NCBI RefSeq assembly: GCF_016901835.1
Contig: NZ_JACJKX010000005.1
Span: 45,005-109,004, forward strand
Direction of reading: 5' to 3'
DNA from: Parasutterella secunda
GTDB lineage: Bacteria; Pseudomonadota; Gammaproteobacteria; Burkholderiales; Burkholderiaceae_F
DNA length: 64,000 nt
A model generated the notes under the pieces. That model saw only the letters and a program-made list of their open reading frames with translations. It was not told where the DNA came from and did not search any database. The translations under genes were made by a program, and so were the position numbers. This document shows positions 8,027 to 17,353 of the stretch, in pieces; position 1 is the stretch's first letter, and every line of letters begins with the position of its first letter.

Positions 8027-9151
8027 TTATTGACCTTTTTGTGGTCTGAAAGTTTTAACGGTTTGCACCACTTCTTCAATATTGTCGGTGATGGATATTC
8101 GTAAACCGTTGTACTTTCCGGTTTCGACCAAATGTTCAATGAGTGGGTAAACCGGCATTTCCTTGCGCCAGAAATCAACTCCAAGGAACACCATTAAACT
8201 TGAGTATCCGTAAGTTTTATAGTGGTTCGGAACAGCTGCCTGGAAAATCTCCTGAACGGTGCCGGCACTACCCGGTGTGTAAATTAAACCGCCTCGGGTG
8301 ATATTGAGGATGGTGTCTTCTCGGATACTGTTATCAAAAAACTTAGCAATATGTGTGGCAAAAGGTGTTGCCGGCTCATGTCCATAGAGCCACGTGGGAA
8401 CGCCCAGGCTGATGAAGTGCGTCTGACGCATCTTCAGTTTCACAATGAAAGCCGTCTTTAACCATCCCGCATCCTGCCAGCTTGGCGCTTCAGACAGAAT
8501 TTCCAGTGCTTCATCAACTTCTTTCAAAGAGCGTTTGGCTAACCACGCTCCCAAGTGTGTAGCCTCCATTGCCCCGGCCCCGCCTCCGCTCACCATGATG
8601 AATCCCATCTCGGTCAGACGTTTACTTAAGAGCACAATTTGGCGGTAAAAGGGATCTGTACGCAGTAAGTCGTGACCGCCCATGATTCCCACAATCTGCC
8701 GCTCATGGTAATTGGACAGAAAATCTTTGATTGCATTGCTCATTGAGTGGTCGTGAAGGTACCGCGAGAGCGTTTCTTTAATGTTTTTGGAAAACACCCC
8801 GGTTTGCAGATAGTGCCGGTAGACGCGACGGTCATAGGTATTTTCAATGCTGCTCTCATCTCGGATATCGAAGCCCGAATAAAGTGAATTGGAGGAATAC
8901 AGATAGCTTCTGTAAATGTCAAAAGGCGCATCCAATTTAGGAAAGATCAGATTGGATTTATCAAGCGTTTTGGAAAAACTCTCAGGCAAGACGCATCCGA
9001 GGAAAAGACAGTCTGAGTAGGTTGACTGAGCAGCTAAATCAGCCAGATCTGTGAAGTCAATATTTTGAAAAACATGATGGTCAATGTGACCGGGTTCTGT
9101 GACAAGTCCCAACAACTGAGTGATGGTTTCAATTTCTGTGTATTCGCGCAT
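8027..9151 (-). CDS. LOG-family Rossmann-fold nucleotide-binding protein
   Basis: A 374-residue protein with two motifs of the lysine-decarboxylase-like/LOG superfamily: GIMGGHD and SGGGAGAMEA in the middle, and TPGSAGTVQE (PGGxGTxxE type) near residue 295. LOG enzymes cleave ribose-5-phosphate from nucleoside monophosphates, but this long form has about 150 extra N-terminal residues and its substrate is unknown. AAGGAG precedes the start. It ends 3 bases from the MerR-family stop, in convergent orientation. Confidence 0.8.
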   Translation of the reverse strand: MREYTEIETITQLLGLVTEPGHIDHHVFQNIDFTDLADLAAQSTYSDCLFLGCVLPESFSKTLDKSNLIFPKLDAPFDIYRSYLYSSNSLYSGFDIRDESSIENTYDRRVYRHYLQTGVFSKNIKETLSRYLHDHSMSNAIKDFLSNYHERQIVGIMGGHDLLRTDPFYRQIVLLSKRLTEMGFIMVSGGGAGAMEATHLGAWLAKRSLKEVDEALEILSEAPSWQDAGWLKTAFIVKLKMRQTHFISLGVPTWLYGHEPATPFATHIAKFFDNSIREDTILNITRGGLIYTPGSAGTVQEIFQAAVPNHYKTYGYSSLMVFLGVDFWRKEMPVYPLIEHLVETGKYNGLRISITDNIEEVVQTVKTFRPQKGQ

Positions 9152-9259
9152 AAAGGGCTCCTTTTCACCTCATTTTTATTTTAGGGGAGTCCATCGGAAA
9201 GCTCTAGATTGCCAGAACTCAAAAACGCTACAATGGAAAAAAGACAGGATTGATCCATC

Positions 9260-11002
9260 ATGATTGTTATCGATCGCATACGCATTAACGGCTTCAGAAG
9301 CATCCGCACTTTGCAGATGCCCTTGGGTCGCACAACGGTTTTGCTTGGTGCGAATAATTGTGGCAAAAGCACGGTTTTAAAAGCGCTTGAATTGGCTTTG
9401 AGTGATGAAACTTCCGTTCAGAAAGAAGATTTTCACATGGATGCTGTCGGCACCTTTGCCAAAGAATTATGGGTCGATGTGCGTTTTGTGCCGATTAACC
9501 CGCAATCGAATCGTTTGTCGATGTTTCCTGATCAGTGGCAAAAAGAGTTTGCGGGTTTAATTCGCAGGGACCATTATCGACGCGAATACATGGCTTTCAG
9601 GACAGTGTTTACTCGCCATGACAATGGGGTAATCACAAAAGCACGCTATGAGATACTGCATTGGGATGCCGCCCGGCTCGGAGAGGCTATCGATGTGCTA
9701 CCCCATGCTATTCAGTTTGTGAGTATTGATGCTGAGGAAAACCTCAGAGAAGATCTTAAAAATGAAAAATCGTTTGTCAGTCTGACGGTCAATGAGTTAA
9801 GTACTGTACTGAAAAAACACCCTGATTATGGAGTTAAGCCGATTGAGGACTTAAAGGCGATGTTGGACTCTTTGAGTCAAACACTAGAAGGACCTGGAAC
9901 CGGCTTGCCTCAGGGAGTCGCATTGACGGCTGATAATATTGAAGCGTTCTTCTCTTTAGTAAAAAGTGACTCCGAGAAAATCATTCCGTTTTCGGTCCTT
10001 CAGGGTAAGGGCAGTCAAAAAAGCGTCGCCATTCTGTCTATTGTTGTTTTAGTGGATTTGTTGGCAAAGCATGCACAGTTATCTCAGAAGCCGCTTTTTA
10101 TGCTGATTGCTGCAGAGGAACCGGAAATTCATTTGCACCCTAACGCTCAACGCGCACTGATGACTCGGCTCAAATCGCTATCTCACCAATGTGTAGTTTC
10201 CACCCATTCACCGTACGTAGCCTCAGTATCTGAGCCTCATGAGTTTCGCAGCATGTTGCGGGTTGGTGAAGACATTCGGGTACAGTGGTTACCTCAAAAT
10301 ATTGATCCTATGGAAACTCGGGTCATTAAACGGCTTATTTTGCGTTTCAGAGCCGAAGTACTCTTTGCTACGGGGCTGATTTTTGTGGAAGGGGTTACCG
10401 AAGAGCAACTCATACGAGGGATGTTTCAGGCTTATTTTGGAGAAGATCCCAGCACCTATGGGATCAGCATCATCGGGGTGGACGGTAAAAGTTATGCACC
10501 GTTTCTAATGTTGGCGCTCAGTCTTAAAAAGCCGTTTTGTGTGATCAGTGATAATGACGGAGATGCCCGACATGTGGTCCTGAAACAATTAAGTGACACG
10601 GAAAGAAGGGTTCACAGCCGAGCACAGGACAATCAAAGCGGAGTGTTTTTCCTCTCTCCCGGTTTGGCAATCGAAGGCGAGTTGGTTTACAAGACAGGAC
10701 TTAAGCGCGAAATTTACGATGCACTTTGGGCCTGTAACGGTTCAACAAACACTTCGCCCAAATCCAAGCACCTTCAGTACGAGCGCATGATGGCGTTGGC
10801 CCCGAGGGATCTAAAACGCAAACTTGAGAAAAAGAAAGCAGAATATTCTGGATTCTTGGGAGAAATTATTGCTCAAAACCCCTATAACCAGTCTGTTGAC
10901 AATATGTTGCCGATAGCGGTCAGGAAAGCATTTGAACAAATTTCTCTTTGGCTCGGCAAAACAAAGAAAGATTCTGAAACTGAAACGGTTAGTTATACTT
11001 AA
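9260..11002 (+). CDS. OLD-family ATP-dependent endonuclease
   Basis: A 580-residue protein with an N-terminal ABC-type ATPase: Walker A GANNCGKST (residues 30-38), Walker B with EEPEIHLHP near 295, and the H-loop STHSPY. A Toprim domain follows, with FVEGVTEEQ and the metal-binding DNDGD. This is the overcoming-lysogenisation-defect (OLD) architecture of nucleases that bind and cut DNA. No GajB-like helicase or Septu partner is adjacent, so a single-gene class 1 OLD is most likely. Its role in phage defence or repair is open. Confidence 0.87.
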   Translation: MIVIDRIRINGFRSIRTLQMPLGRTTVLLGANNCGKSTVLKALELALSDETSVQKEDFHMDAVGTFAKELWVDVRFVPINPQSNRLSMFPDQWQKEFAGLIRRDHYRREYMAFRTVFTRHDNGVITKARYEILHWDAARLGEAIDVLPHAIQFVSIDAEENLREDLKNEKSFVSLTVNELSTVLKKHPDYGVKPIEDLKAMLDSLSQTLEGPGTGLPQGVALTADNIEAFFSLVKSDSEKIIPFSVLQGKGSQKSVAILSIVVLVDLLAKHAQLSQKPLFMLIAAEEPEIHLHPNAQRALMTRLKSLSHQCVVSTHSPYVASVSEPHEFRSMLRVGEDIRVQWLPQNIDPMETRVIKRLILRFRAEVLFATGLIFVEGVTEEQLIRGMFQAYFGEDPSTYGISIIGVDGKSYAPFLMLALSLKKPFCVISDNDGDARHVVLKQLSDTERRVHSRAQDNQSGVFFLSPGLAIEGELVYKTGLKREIYDALWACNGSTNTSPKSKHLQYERMMALAPRDLKRKLEKKKAEYSGFLGEIIAQNPYNQSVDNMLPIAVRKAFEQISLWLGKTKKDSETETVSYT

Positions 11003-11027
11003 GAAAATTTTTCTCGGAGTGCTTTCT

Positions 11028-11303
11028 GTGCGCCAATGTATGGATGCTGACAATCTTCATAAAAGATTGAAAAAAATCATGGGTCAGGTCAATGCTATTG
11101 ATCGGATGATCGATGAGGACGTCCCTTGTGAAAATATTCTTATGCAAGTTAACGCTGCCAAGGGGGCTCTTCACAAAGTCGGTCAAATCATTCTGGAGGG
11201 TCACCTTAATCACTGTGTCAAAGAAGGCATAGAGCACGGTGATGTCGATAAGACAATTCGAGACTTTGCCAAAGCTATTGAACATTTCTCTCGCCTTTCT
11301 TAA
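11028..11303 (+). CDS. csoR: CsoR/RcnR-family metal-sensing repressor
   Basis: A 91-residue all-helical repressor (DUF156). Cys34, His59 and Cys63 give C-x24-H-x3-C, the Cys-His-Cys pattern of copper-sensing CsoR; nickel-sensing InrS shares it, whereas RcnR and FrmR differ. The GTG at 11028 is chosen because CGGAG lies 8 bases upstream; an ATG at 11040 would drop four residues. It precedes a P1B ATPase, and a near-perfect palindrome lies between them, so it very probably represses that gene until metal binds. Confidence 0.88.
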   Translation: MRQCMDADNLHKRLKKIMGQVNAIDRMIDEDVPCENILMQVNAAKGALHKVGQIILEGHLNHCVKEGIEHGDVDKTIRDFAKAIEHFSRLS

Positions 11304-11317
11304 TCGTTAGTGATTAA

Positions 11318-11347
11318 TTGACAGGTACTTAAGCTCAGGTTTAGACT
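11318..11347 (+). promoter_or_regulatory. Promoter of the metal ATPase gene
   Basis: A perfect -35 box TTGACA (11318-11323) and TAGACT (11342-11347) are 18 bases apart. The start point would fall near 11354, inside the palindrome, so a bound repressor would block initiation. Confidence 0.65.
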
Positions 11348-11350
11348 TTA

Positions 11351-11378
11351 TTAATACCTATAGGGGTATAGGTATTAA
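11351..11378. promoter_or_regulatory. CsoR-type operator
   Basis: Two perfectly complementary 12-base arms (TTAATACCTATA and its complement) flank a central GGGG. The core TATAGGGGTATA fits the AT-G/C tract-AT design of CsoR/RcnR/FrmR operators. It ends two bases before the first ATG downstream and covers the expected start site. Confidence 0.75.
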
Positions 11379-11392
11379 AAATGGAGAGTGTT

Positions 11393-13273
11393 ATGAATTG
11401 GCGTGTGCCCGAATGGGTCAATGGCGAAGAAAGACGAACAATTGTTTTTCTGATTATTTCCGGACTGGCCCTGGGTGTCAGTTTCTTTTTGCCCGAAGGA
11501 TCCTGCCCTGTTGATCCGGCTTGGGTAAGTATTGTTTTGTGTGGAATTCCCATTATCAAAGAGGCCATAGAAGGGCTGGTGAGCCGCTTTGATATAAAAG
11601 CCGACGTATTGGTTTCAATGGCATTAATCGCCTCTGTCATTATTGGTGAGACTTTTGCAGCAGGTGAAATTGCCTGGATTATGACCATCGGTTCATTTCT
11701 TGAAGAATTAACCGTTGAAAAAGCCCGTGCCGGTATCGCGGAGTTAGTCAAACTTTCTCCTGAAACGACTCGAGTTAGACGACAGTCAAAAACAATGACA
11801 ATACCAGCCGATGAGGTTTTGGTCGATGATGTTCTTGAGGTTTTGCCTGGGGAAAAAGTGCCGACCGATGGAGTGGTTATCAAAGGGACAACGGCAATCG
11901 ATGAATCGGTGATGACGGGAGAACCGATGCCCGTAGATAAAGGAGTCGGAGATGAGGTCATGAGCGGAACGCTTAACCGCTTCGGGGCTTTTGAAATGCG
12001 TGCGACCAAAGTAGGTAAGGAGAGTTCGGTCAATCGTCTCATTGCCTTGGTCGAAAGTGCAGATGCCAATAAAACGAAAATTGTTCGCCTGGCCGATCAG
12101 TGGGCAACTTGGGTTGTCGTAGCTGCGTTAACTTCAGCAGCGATAACTTGGTATATAACCGATGAAGTTGTTCGAGCAGTGACAATTTTGGTGGTCTTTT
12201 GTCCATGTGCATTGGTGCTGGCGACGCCGACAGCCGTGATGGCGGCAATCGGAAACGCCACGCGTAAGGGCTTTTTAGTCAGAGCCGGTGATGCACTTGA
12301 GCGATTGGCAGAGGTGAGAAAAACTGCGTTTGATAAGACAGGAACCCTCACAGAAGGCAAACCGGTTGTGGTACAGGTGGTAGCGAAAAAAGGTTTCACA
12401 GCAAAAGAGGTTTACACGTTGGCGGCTTCTGTGGAAAAGCTCAGCGAACATCCGTTAGGAAAGGCAATTATCAAAAGTTATAACAGTCAGGCAGATGCAG
12501 GCAAGCTTTTTGAACCGATCGGTTTTGAGATGTTACCGGGTTTGGGAGTTAAAGCGATCATACAGAATCGGCTCGTAGAAGTCGGAAGTCTGAAACTGGT
12601 CAACGAAAATCGATCGTTTGATCCACAAGAGAAAGAGATGATCAAGCAAGCCGAAGAGGCTTCGCGTCACGGTCAAAGTATTTCGTATGTACTGTTAGAT
12701 TCTCAAATAGTTGGCTTTCTGGCTCTGGAAGACAAAATCAGGCCGTTTGCCGGAGAGGTTGTCTCAAAATTGATTTCTTTAGGCACAGAACCGATTCTTC
12801 TCACCGGAGATAAAGAATCGGCAGCCCAACACGTTGCGCAGACTGTCGGTATTGAGAAAGTAATTGCCGGATGTTTGCCTGAAACAAAGTTGGCCTACGT
12901 AAAAAATGAAGACCGCCAAAATCATAAACTATTGATAGTCGGCGACGGAATTAATGACGCACCGGCTCTCAAGTGTGCCCATGTTGGAATTGCAATGGGA
13001 GGAATCGGTAGCGGAATTGCCGTAGAAGCGGCCGATATTGTGGCTGTGAGTGACCGCATCGAAGGCATCCCAATGCTAATCAGATTGTCACGGAAAATGA
13101 TGAAGGTCATCAGGATTAACCTGACATTGGCGATGACGATTAATTTTGTAGCCATTGTCTTGGCTATGGGAGGCTGGATGGGACCGGTAGTAGGAGCGCT
13201 CGTACACAATGCGGGGTCCGTATTGGTGATTATTCATTCGGCATCGTTGCTACGATTTGAGGCGAGTGAATAA
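11393..13273 (+). CDS. P1B-type heavy-metal-transporting ATPase
   Basis: A 626-residue inner-membrane metal pump. Visible motifs are TGEP (175-178), the transmembrane CPC (270-272), the phosphorylated DKTGT (Asp314), SEHPLG, and GDGINDAP. There is no N-terminal heavy-metal-binding domain. The last membrane helix reads LVHNAGSVLVIIHS, unlike the MSS of copper pumps, the DxG of zinc pumps or the HEGGT of cobalt pumps, so the metal cannot be assigned. GGAG 6 bases before the ATG at 11393 favours that start over 11381. The CsoR-type gene and operator upstream indicate metal-induced expression. Confidence 0.92.
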   Translation: MNWRVPEWVNGEERRTIVFLIISGLALGVSFFLPEGSCPVDPAWVSIVLCGIPIIKEAIEGLVSRFDIKADVLVSMALIASVIIGETFAAGEIAWIMTIGSFLEELTVEKARAGIAELVKLSPETTRVRRQSKTMTIPADEVLVDDVLEVLPGEKVPTDGVVIKGTTAIDESVMTGEPMPVDKGVGDEVMSGTLNRFGAFEMRATKVGKESSVNRLIALVESADANKTKIVRLADQWATWVVVAALTSAAITWYITDEVVRAVTILVVFCPCALVLATPTAVMAAIGNATRKGFLVRAGDALERLAEVRKTAFDKTGTLTEGKPVVVQVVAKKGFTAKEVYTLAASVEKLSEHPLGKAIIKSYNSQADAGKLFEPIGFEMLPGLGVKAIIQNRLVEVGSLKLVNENRSFDPQEKEMIKQAEEASRHGQSISYVLLDSQIVGFLALEDKIRPFAGEVVSKLISLGTEPILLTGDKESAAQHVAQTVGIEKVIAGCLPETKLAYVKNEDRQNHKLLIVGDGINDAPALKCAHVGIAMGGIGSGIAVEAADIVAVSDRIEGIPMLIRLSRKMMKVIRINLTLAMTINFVAIVLAMGGWMGPVVGALVHNAGSVLVIIHSASLLRFEASE

Positions 13274-13274
13274 C

Positions 13275-13300
13275 AAAAAAGCGACTCGGGCAGTCGCTTT
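13275..13300. terminator. Bidirectional terminator
   Basis: A 9-bp stem (13278-13286 with 13292-13300) and 5-base loop lie between the ATPase stop and tRNA-Pro. On the minus strand a T6 run follows, so it ends the tRNA transcript well; on the plus strand the T-run is only three. Confidence 0.75.
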
Positions 13301-13309
13301 AAGAATTTA

Positions 13310-13388
<79 letters not shown>

Positions 13389-13401
13389 ACATCTTTTGTT
13401 G

Positions 13402-14397
13402 TTAAGCTTTCCGCTCAACAACGAAGGACAACAATTCTATCAGAGAATTTTTGAAAATGGAAGGGGAAAGTGCATCTAATGCATTTTTCCCTTTTTCCAG
13501 CTCCTGTTGTGCGCGCTCTTTGCACTTTTCAATGGCTCCGCTTTGCTGAATGATGTGAGAAATTTTCTGGAAATCGCCGTGACCTTGTCGGATCGCCTCT
13601 TCAATAAATGCCTTATCTTCTGCGCTCACTTGTTGCATGGCATAAATAACAGGAAGCGTCACTTTGCCTTCTGCGAAGTCTGAGCCGATTTGTTTTCCGC
13701 TCTCTTCAGGGTTGCCGGAGTAATCGAGAATATCATCGGCAATCTGAAACGCATTGCCTAAAGCCATGGTGTAGTCAACCAAAGCCTGTTCCTGTTTTTC
13801 ATCAGCACCGACCAATGCACAGGCCATTTTGGCAGCGGCCGCAAACAGTACGGATGTTTTTCGTTCAATGACTTTCAGATAGCGGGGTTCATCCACGCTG
13901 GGGTCATGAGCGTTTTTCATCTGGATGACTTCCCCTTCGCTGAGCGTGTTGGCCGCGCCCGCCAAGGCCTGCATGACGCGAAGGTTACCGATGCGGATCA
14001 TCATTTGAAATGAACGCGTGTACATGAAGTCACCCACCAATACCGCAACGTTGTTGCCCCATTGGGCATTCGCTGTAGGACGGCCGCGGCGCATCATCCC
14101 TTCATCCACGACATCGTCGTGCATAAGGGTAGCCGTATGAAGCATTTCAATCGTAGCGCCCAACTCGCGGTGATCGGTTCCTTGATAACCCAGTGCGCGA
14201 GCCATAAGCATCAAAAGGGCCGGCCGCATACGCTTGCCGCCCGCCTGCGTGATGTAGGAAGCGATTTTGGTAATGGTCGGGCTTTGACTGTGAGCGAACT
14301 CACGGGCAAGAATTCCATCGACCGCTTTTAAATCTTCGGCAATGGGGGCTAAGACCGCCAAAGCGGATTTCTTTTGAGAAGAGGTATTGGATGTCAT
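13402..14397 (-). CDS. ispB: Polyprenyl diphosphate synthase (octaprenyl type)
   Basis: A 331-residue trans-prenyltransferase that makes the ubiquinone or menaquinone side chain. The first aspartate-rich motif DDVVD is at residues 94-98 and the second, DDILD, near 220; both bind Mg-diphosphate. GGKRMRP near residue 53 is the isopentenyl diphosphate site. GAGG precedes the ATG. ispB beside rplU-rpmA-obgE is a common proteobacterial arrangement; here a phosphate transporter gene is inserted between them. Confidence 0.93.
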   Translation of the reverse strand: MTSNTSSQKKSALAVLAPIAEDLKAVDGILAREFAHSQSPTITKIASYITQAGGKRMRPALLMLMARALGYQGTDHRELGATIEMLHTATLMHDDVVDEGMMRRGRPTANAQWGNNVAVLVGDFMYTRSFQMMIRIGNLRVMQALAGAANTLSEGEVIQMKNAHDPSVDEPRYLKVIERKTSVLFAAAAKMACALVGADEKQEQALVDYTMALGNAFQIADDILDYSGNPEESGKQIGSDFAEGKVTLPVIYAMQQVSAEDKAFIEEAIRQGHGDFQKISHIIQQSGAIEKCKERAQQELEKGKNALDALSPSIFKNSLIELLSFVVERKA

Positions 14398-14426
14398 AGT
14401 GGCCTCATTATACCTGCGGGTGGGAA

Positions 14427-14459
14427 CAAAAAAGGAGGACCTATTTTGAAGATCCTCCT
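14427..14459 (-). terminator. Terminator of the phosphate transporter gene
   Basis: Reading left, a 9-bp stem (14459-14451 with 14441-14433, one wobble pair) is followed by a T6 run. It lies between the transporter stop and ispB. Confidence 0.75.
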
Positions 14460-14478
14460 GTAGCTTTCCGGCTAATTG

Positions 14479-16728
14479 TTATTGAGCCGATTGCGGTTTG
14501 TTGCTTCCTTCTTTTCCAGAAGTCGGTTCATTGAGCTTTTGCTGCAACATCGCAATGATTTCATAGTGATTGATTAGTTCGCGAGCAAAAAGGATGAACG
14601 AGAGGAACAACTCGCAACCACGAGCCGAGAAACCTTTATCCGGACCGTTGCGCAGAAGCTTTTCCTGAATCGTTTCAATGCGGCTCAAAAGGGTTTGAGC
14701 GTTGGCATGAAGCGCATTGACATCGGCTTTGCCGTTATGGTTGCCGACAATCTCAAGCAAGAGCTGCGACAAATCAGCCAAATCCTGACTTAATTCACCT
14801 TGGAAGGTACGGTGACGGTTGGCAATATGGTCTTTGGAGACACGAGCCAAAGCTTGCAGGTAGCGACCGACATCACGCAGGTTGGTAAAGGTGCGGAAGT
14901 AGCTGTAACGGGCGTCCAGGTCTTCTTTGTTCGGAACATAACCGGAATTTTCCATCTTGTAGTAGATGCTGCGTTCGTGGGTCAGTTGATCAAAGTTTTC
15001 ATTGGCCTGAAGCTTCAGCTTGCGCAATCCGCTTTCGTCATCGTTTAAGAACGTCTCAACGATGTTGTTATAGAGCGTAACGGTAGACAAAAGATTTTCG
15101 CCGACGCGTTGATTGAGAATCTCACGAATCTTTTGAACGTCATAACGTACGGCTTGTTCGGCCTTGTAATTGGCTTCCTGTTGCTTAAAGCGCATATTGC
15201 TTCGAATAATGAGAACGAAAGACAAAATGGCAAGCACGAATGCTACAAAGCCACCGCCTAAGAAGATGATGCCGCAAACCAAGGCAGCTAACGTACTGGC
15301 AGTCAAGGCAGTTACGAACCAACCGCTGATCACGGTGAGCACACCGGAAATACGGTAAACGGCAGTTTCGCGGTCCCAAGCACCGTCGGCAAAGGACGAA
15401 CCCATGGCAACCATGAAGGTGACGTATGTCGTAGACAACGGCAACTGCAGTGAAGTGGCCGAAGAAATAAGTGCAGCCGACAACACAAGGTTCACAGAGG
15501 CTCTGACGTAGTCAAAGGGCAGAGGAATTTCACCTCGCTTGAGTCGTCTCGGTTTAAAACGGGAGTCCAGTTTTTTCTTAACCAATCCCGGAATCAATTG
15601 ATTGACGATGTTACCCAATCCCATGGACGCACGAACGATGACACGGCCGGGAATAGAAGAGCCGAATTGTTCGTGATCGCTTTGTTGAGCAGACAGATTC
15701 AATGCGGTTTGCAGCACGCGGTGGGCCTTCTTGGAGAACCACAGGGTGAAGACCATGACGATGCCGGAGGCCACGAGGAAGAAAGTATCGGTCTTCGTGG
15801 AAACCAAAAGACCTTGCATCATGAGGTCATCGGGATTGGCGCCCGAGGCAATCCAGATCTTGAAGCTGTCGTAAGCGGCAAGCGGCACGCCGACGAAGTT
15901 CACCAAGTCGTTGCCGGCGAAGGCAAAAGCCAAGGAGAAGGTACCGGCCAGAATAACGATTTTGAAAACGTTAAACTTGCTGACCATGATGAGGATTTGG
16001 AAAAGGATTGAGAATCCCACGAACAAAACCACGACCAATATGCCGGTATTGACTTGAATCCAATCGATCCATTCCGGACGCATGAAGCTTGCACCCTTAG
16101 CACCCTTCATCACCAGGAAGTAGGCAATGGCGGTAATGGACAGACCGCCGAAGACACCGCCCACATAGGGATAGACTCTTTCGAAATGGAAAGAGAAGAT
16201 CAGACGCATGATGTATTGAATGACAGCGCCTGAAACAAATGCAACAACGACGGAAATCAGGATGCCTGAAATAATGGTGAGCGACTTACTGGTATTGATG
16301 TAGTCGAAAACCATCTCCATGGAACCGCCTTCCATATAAAGCTTAATAGCGGCTGCGGCAATGGCGCTGCCCAATAATTCAAAGACGATGGAAACGGTGG
16401 TAGAAGTAGGAAGGCCGAGGGAATTGAAGGTATCAAGTAAAACGATATCCGCGATCATAACCGCAAAGAAGATAATCATCACCTCAGTGAAATTAAACAT
16501 CTGCGGATGGAAAATGCCGGATCGCGCGATCTCCATCATGCCCGAGGAGAATGTTGCACCGAACAACACCCCGAACGTTGCCACCCACATCGTCGTACGG
16601 AAACTTGCGATGCGGGATCCCATGGCGGAATTTAAAAAGTTTACAGCGTCATTGCTGACGCCAACGAAAAGGTCAAAGCAGGCGAGGCCGGCTAAAAAAA
16701 CCAGCATCGCTATATAGTAATATTCCAT
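14479..16728 (-). CDS. PiT-family inorganic phosphate transporter with PhoU-like tail
   Basis: A 749-residue membrane protein. The first half carries the duplicated PiT signature (SNDAVNFLNSAMGS near the start, GNDLVNFVGVPLAA further on), which marks ion-coupled phosphate permeases. About 12 hydrophobic spans are visible. The final 220 residues or so are soluble, helical and PhoU-like. The ATG at 16728 (MEYYYIAML) is chosen because homology-like sequence begins there; the upstream 29-residue extension looks unrelated. The long form resembles PiT proteins of anaerobes more than E. coli PitA. Confidence 0.85.
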   Translation of the reverse strand: MEYYYIAMLVFLAGLACFDLFVGVSNDAVNFLNSAMGSRIASFRTTMWVATFGVLFGATFSSGMMEIARSGIFHPQMFNFTEVMIIFFAVMIADIVLLDTFNSLGLPTSTTVSIVFELLGSAIAAAAIKLYMEGGSMEMVFDYINTSKSLTIISGILISVVVAFVSGAVIQYIMRLIFSFHFERVYPYVGGVFGGLSITAIAYFLVMKGAKGASFMRPEWIDWIQVNTGILVVVLFVGFSILFQILIMVSKFNVFKIVILAGTFSLAFAFAGNDLVNFVGVPLAAYDSFKIWIASGANPDDLMMQGLLVSTKTDTFFLVASGIVMVFTLWFSKKAHRVLQTALNLSAQQSDHEQFGSSIPGRVIVRASMGLGNIVNQLIPGLVKKKLDSRFKPRRLKRGEIPLPFDYVRASVNLVLSAALISSATSLQLPLSTTYVTFMVAMGSSFADGAWDRETAVYRISGVLTVISGWFVTALTASTLAALVCGIIFLGGGFVAFVLAILSFVLIIRSNMRFKQQEANYKAEQAVRYDVQKIREILNQRVGENLLSTVTLYNNIVETFLNDDESGLRKLKLQANENFDQLTHERSIYYKMENSGYVPNKEDLDARYSYFRTFTNLRDVGRYLQALARVSKDHIANRHRTFQGELSQDLADLSQLLLEIVGNHNGKADVNALHANAQTLLSRIETIQEKLLRNGPDKGFSARGCELFLSFILFARELINHYEIIAMLQQKLNEPTSGKEGSNKPQSAQ

Positions 16729-16880
16729 GAAGATTCCGTCCGTTTGTATAAGAATAGTCAACGTTATGTAACGTTGTGCGAAGTTTATGACACAATTATG
16801 ACAATAATGTGACAAAACGATGTGCCAAAGGGATATTTTTCAGCGTTTGTGTCGTGTTTGTCGGTAAGCAGTCGGAAAAT

Positions 16881-16909
16881 TTGCATAACTCTTTGATTTG
16901 TGAAATAAT
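16881..16909 (+). promoter_or_regulatory. Promoter of rplU-rpmA
   Basis: TTGCAT (16881-16886) and AATAAT (16904-16909) are separated by 17 bases. Initiation near 16916 would give a leader of about 100 bases. Confidence 0.6.
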
Positions 16910-16930
16910 CCGCATTTCCACGCATGAGTA

Positions 16931-16997
16931 GGTGGGGATTGTCCCTGCCGATTAACTATAAAAAGGTTTCGCAGACAGTGCGTTGGCTGAGCGAAAC
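16931..16997 (+). promoter_or_regulatory. Structured leader of rplU
   Basis: Two stem-loops lie between the promoter and rplU: an 8-bp stem with two wobble pairs (16931-16938 with 16942-16949) and a perfect 7-bp stem GTTTCGC/GCGAAAC (16966-16972 with 16991-16997). Ribosomal-protein leaders often mediate autoregulation; that is only inferred here. Confidence 0.4.
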
Positions 16998-17014
16998 GGG
17001 CGAGGTAATTAATA

Positions 17015-17326
17015 ATGTACGCAATTATCAAAACCGGTGGTAAGCAATACCGTGTTGCCGCTGGTGACAAGCTCAAGGTTGAATCCTTGAACGCCGAAGT
17101 CGGCTCCCAAGTGACCCTTTCTGAAGTCTTGGCTGTTTCCGATGGCAATGAACTCAAGGTCGGTGCTCCTTTTGTTGAAGGCGCCTCTGTTACGGCTACG
17201 GTTGTTTCTCACGGCCGTCACGACAAGGTTCGCATCTTCAAGATGCGTCGTCGTAAGCACTCCATCAAGAGCGCTGGTCATCGTCAAAACTACACGGAGC
17301 TCAAGATCGAATCGATCGCGGCTTAA
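17015..17326 (+). CDS. rplU: 50S ribosomal protein L21
   Basis: A 103-residue ribosomal protein starting [14 protein letters not shown] and containing the L21 signature [16 protein letters not shown]. It binds 23S rRNA in the large subunit. It heads the conserved rplU-rpmA pair, 27 bases before rpmA. Confidence 0.98.
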   Translation: MYAIIKTGGKQYRVAAGDKLKVESLNAEVGSQVTLSEVLAVSDGNELKVGAPFVEGASVTATVVSHGRHDKVRIFKMRRRKHSIKSAGHRQNYTELKIESIAA

Positions 17327-17353
17327 TTTGGACTTTTCTAAGAGAGTAAGAAA

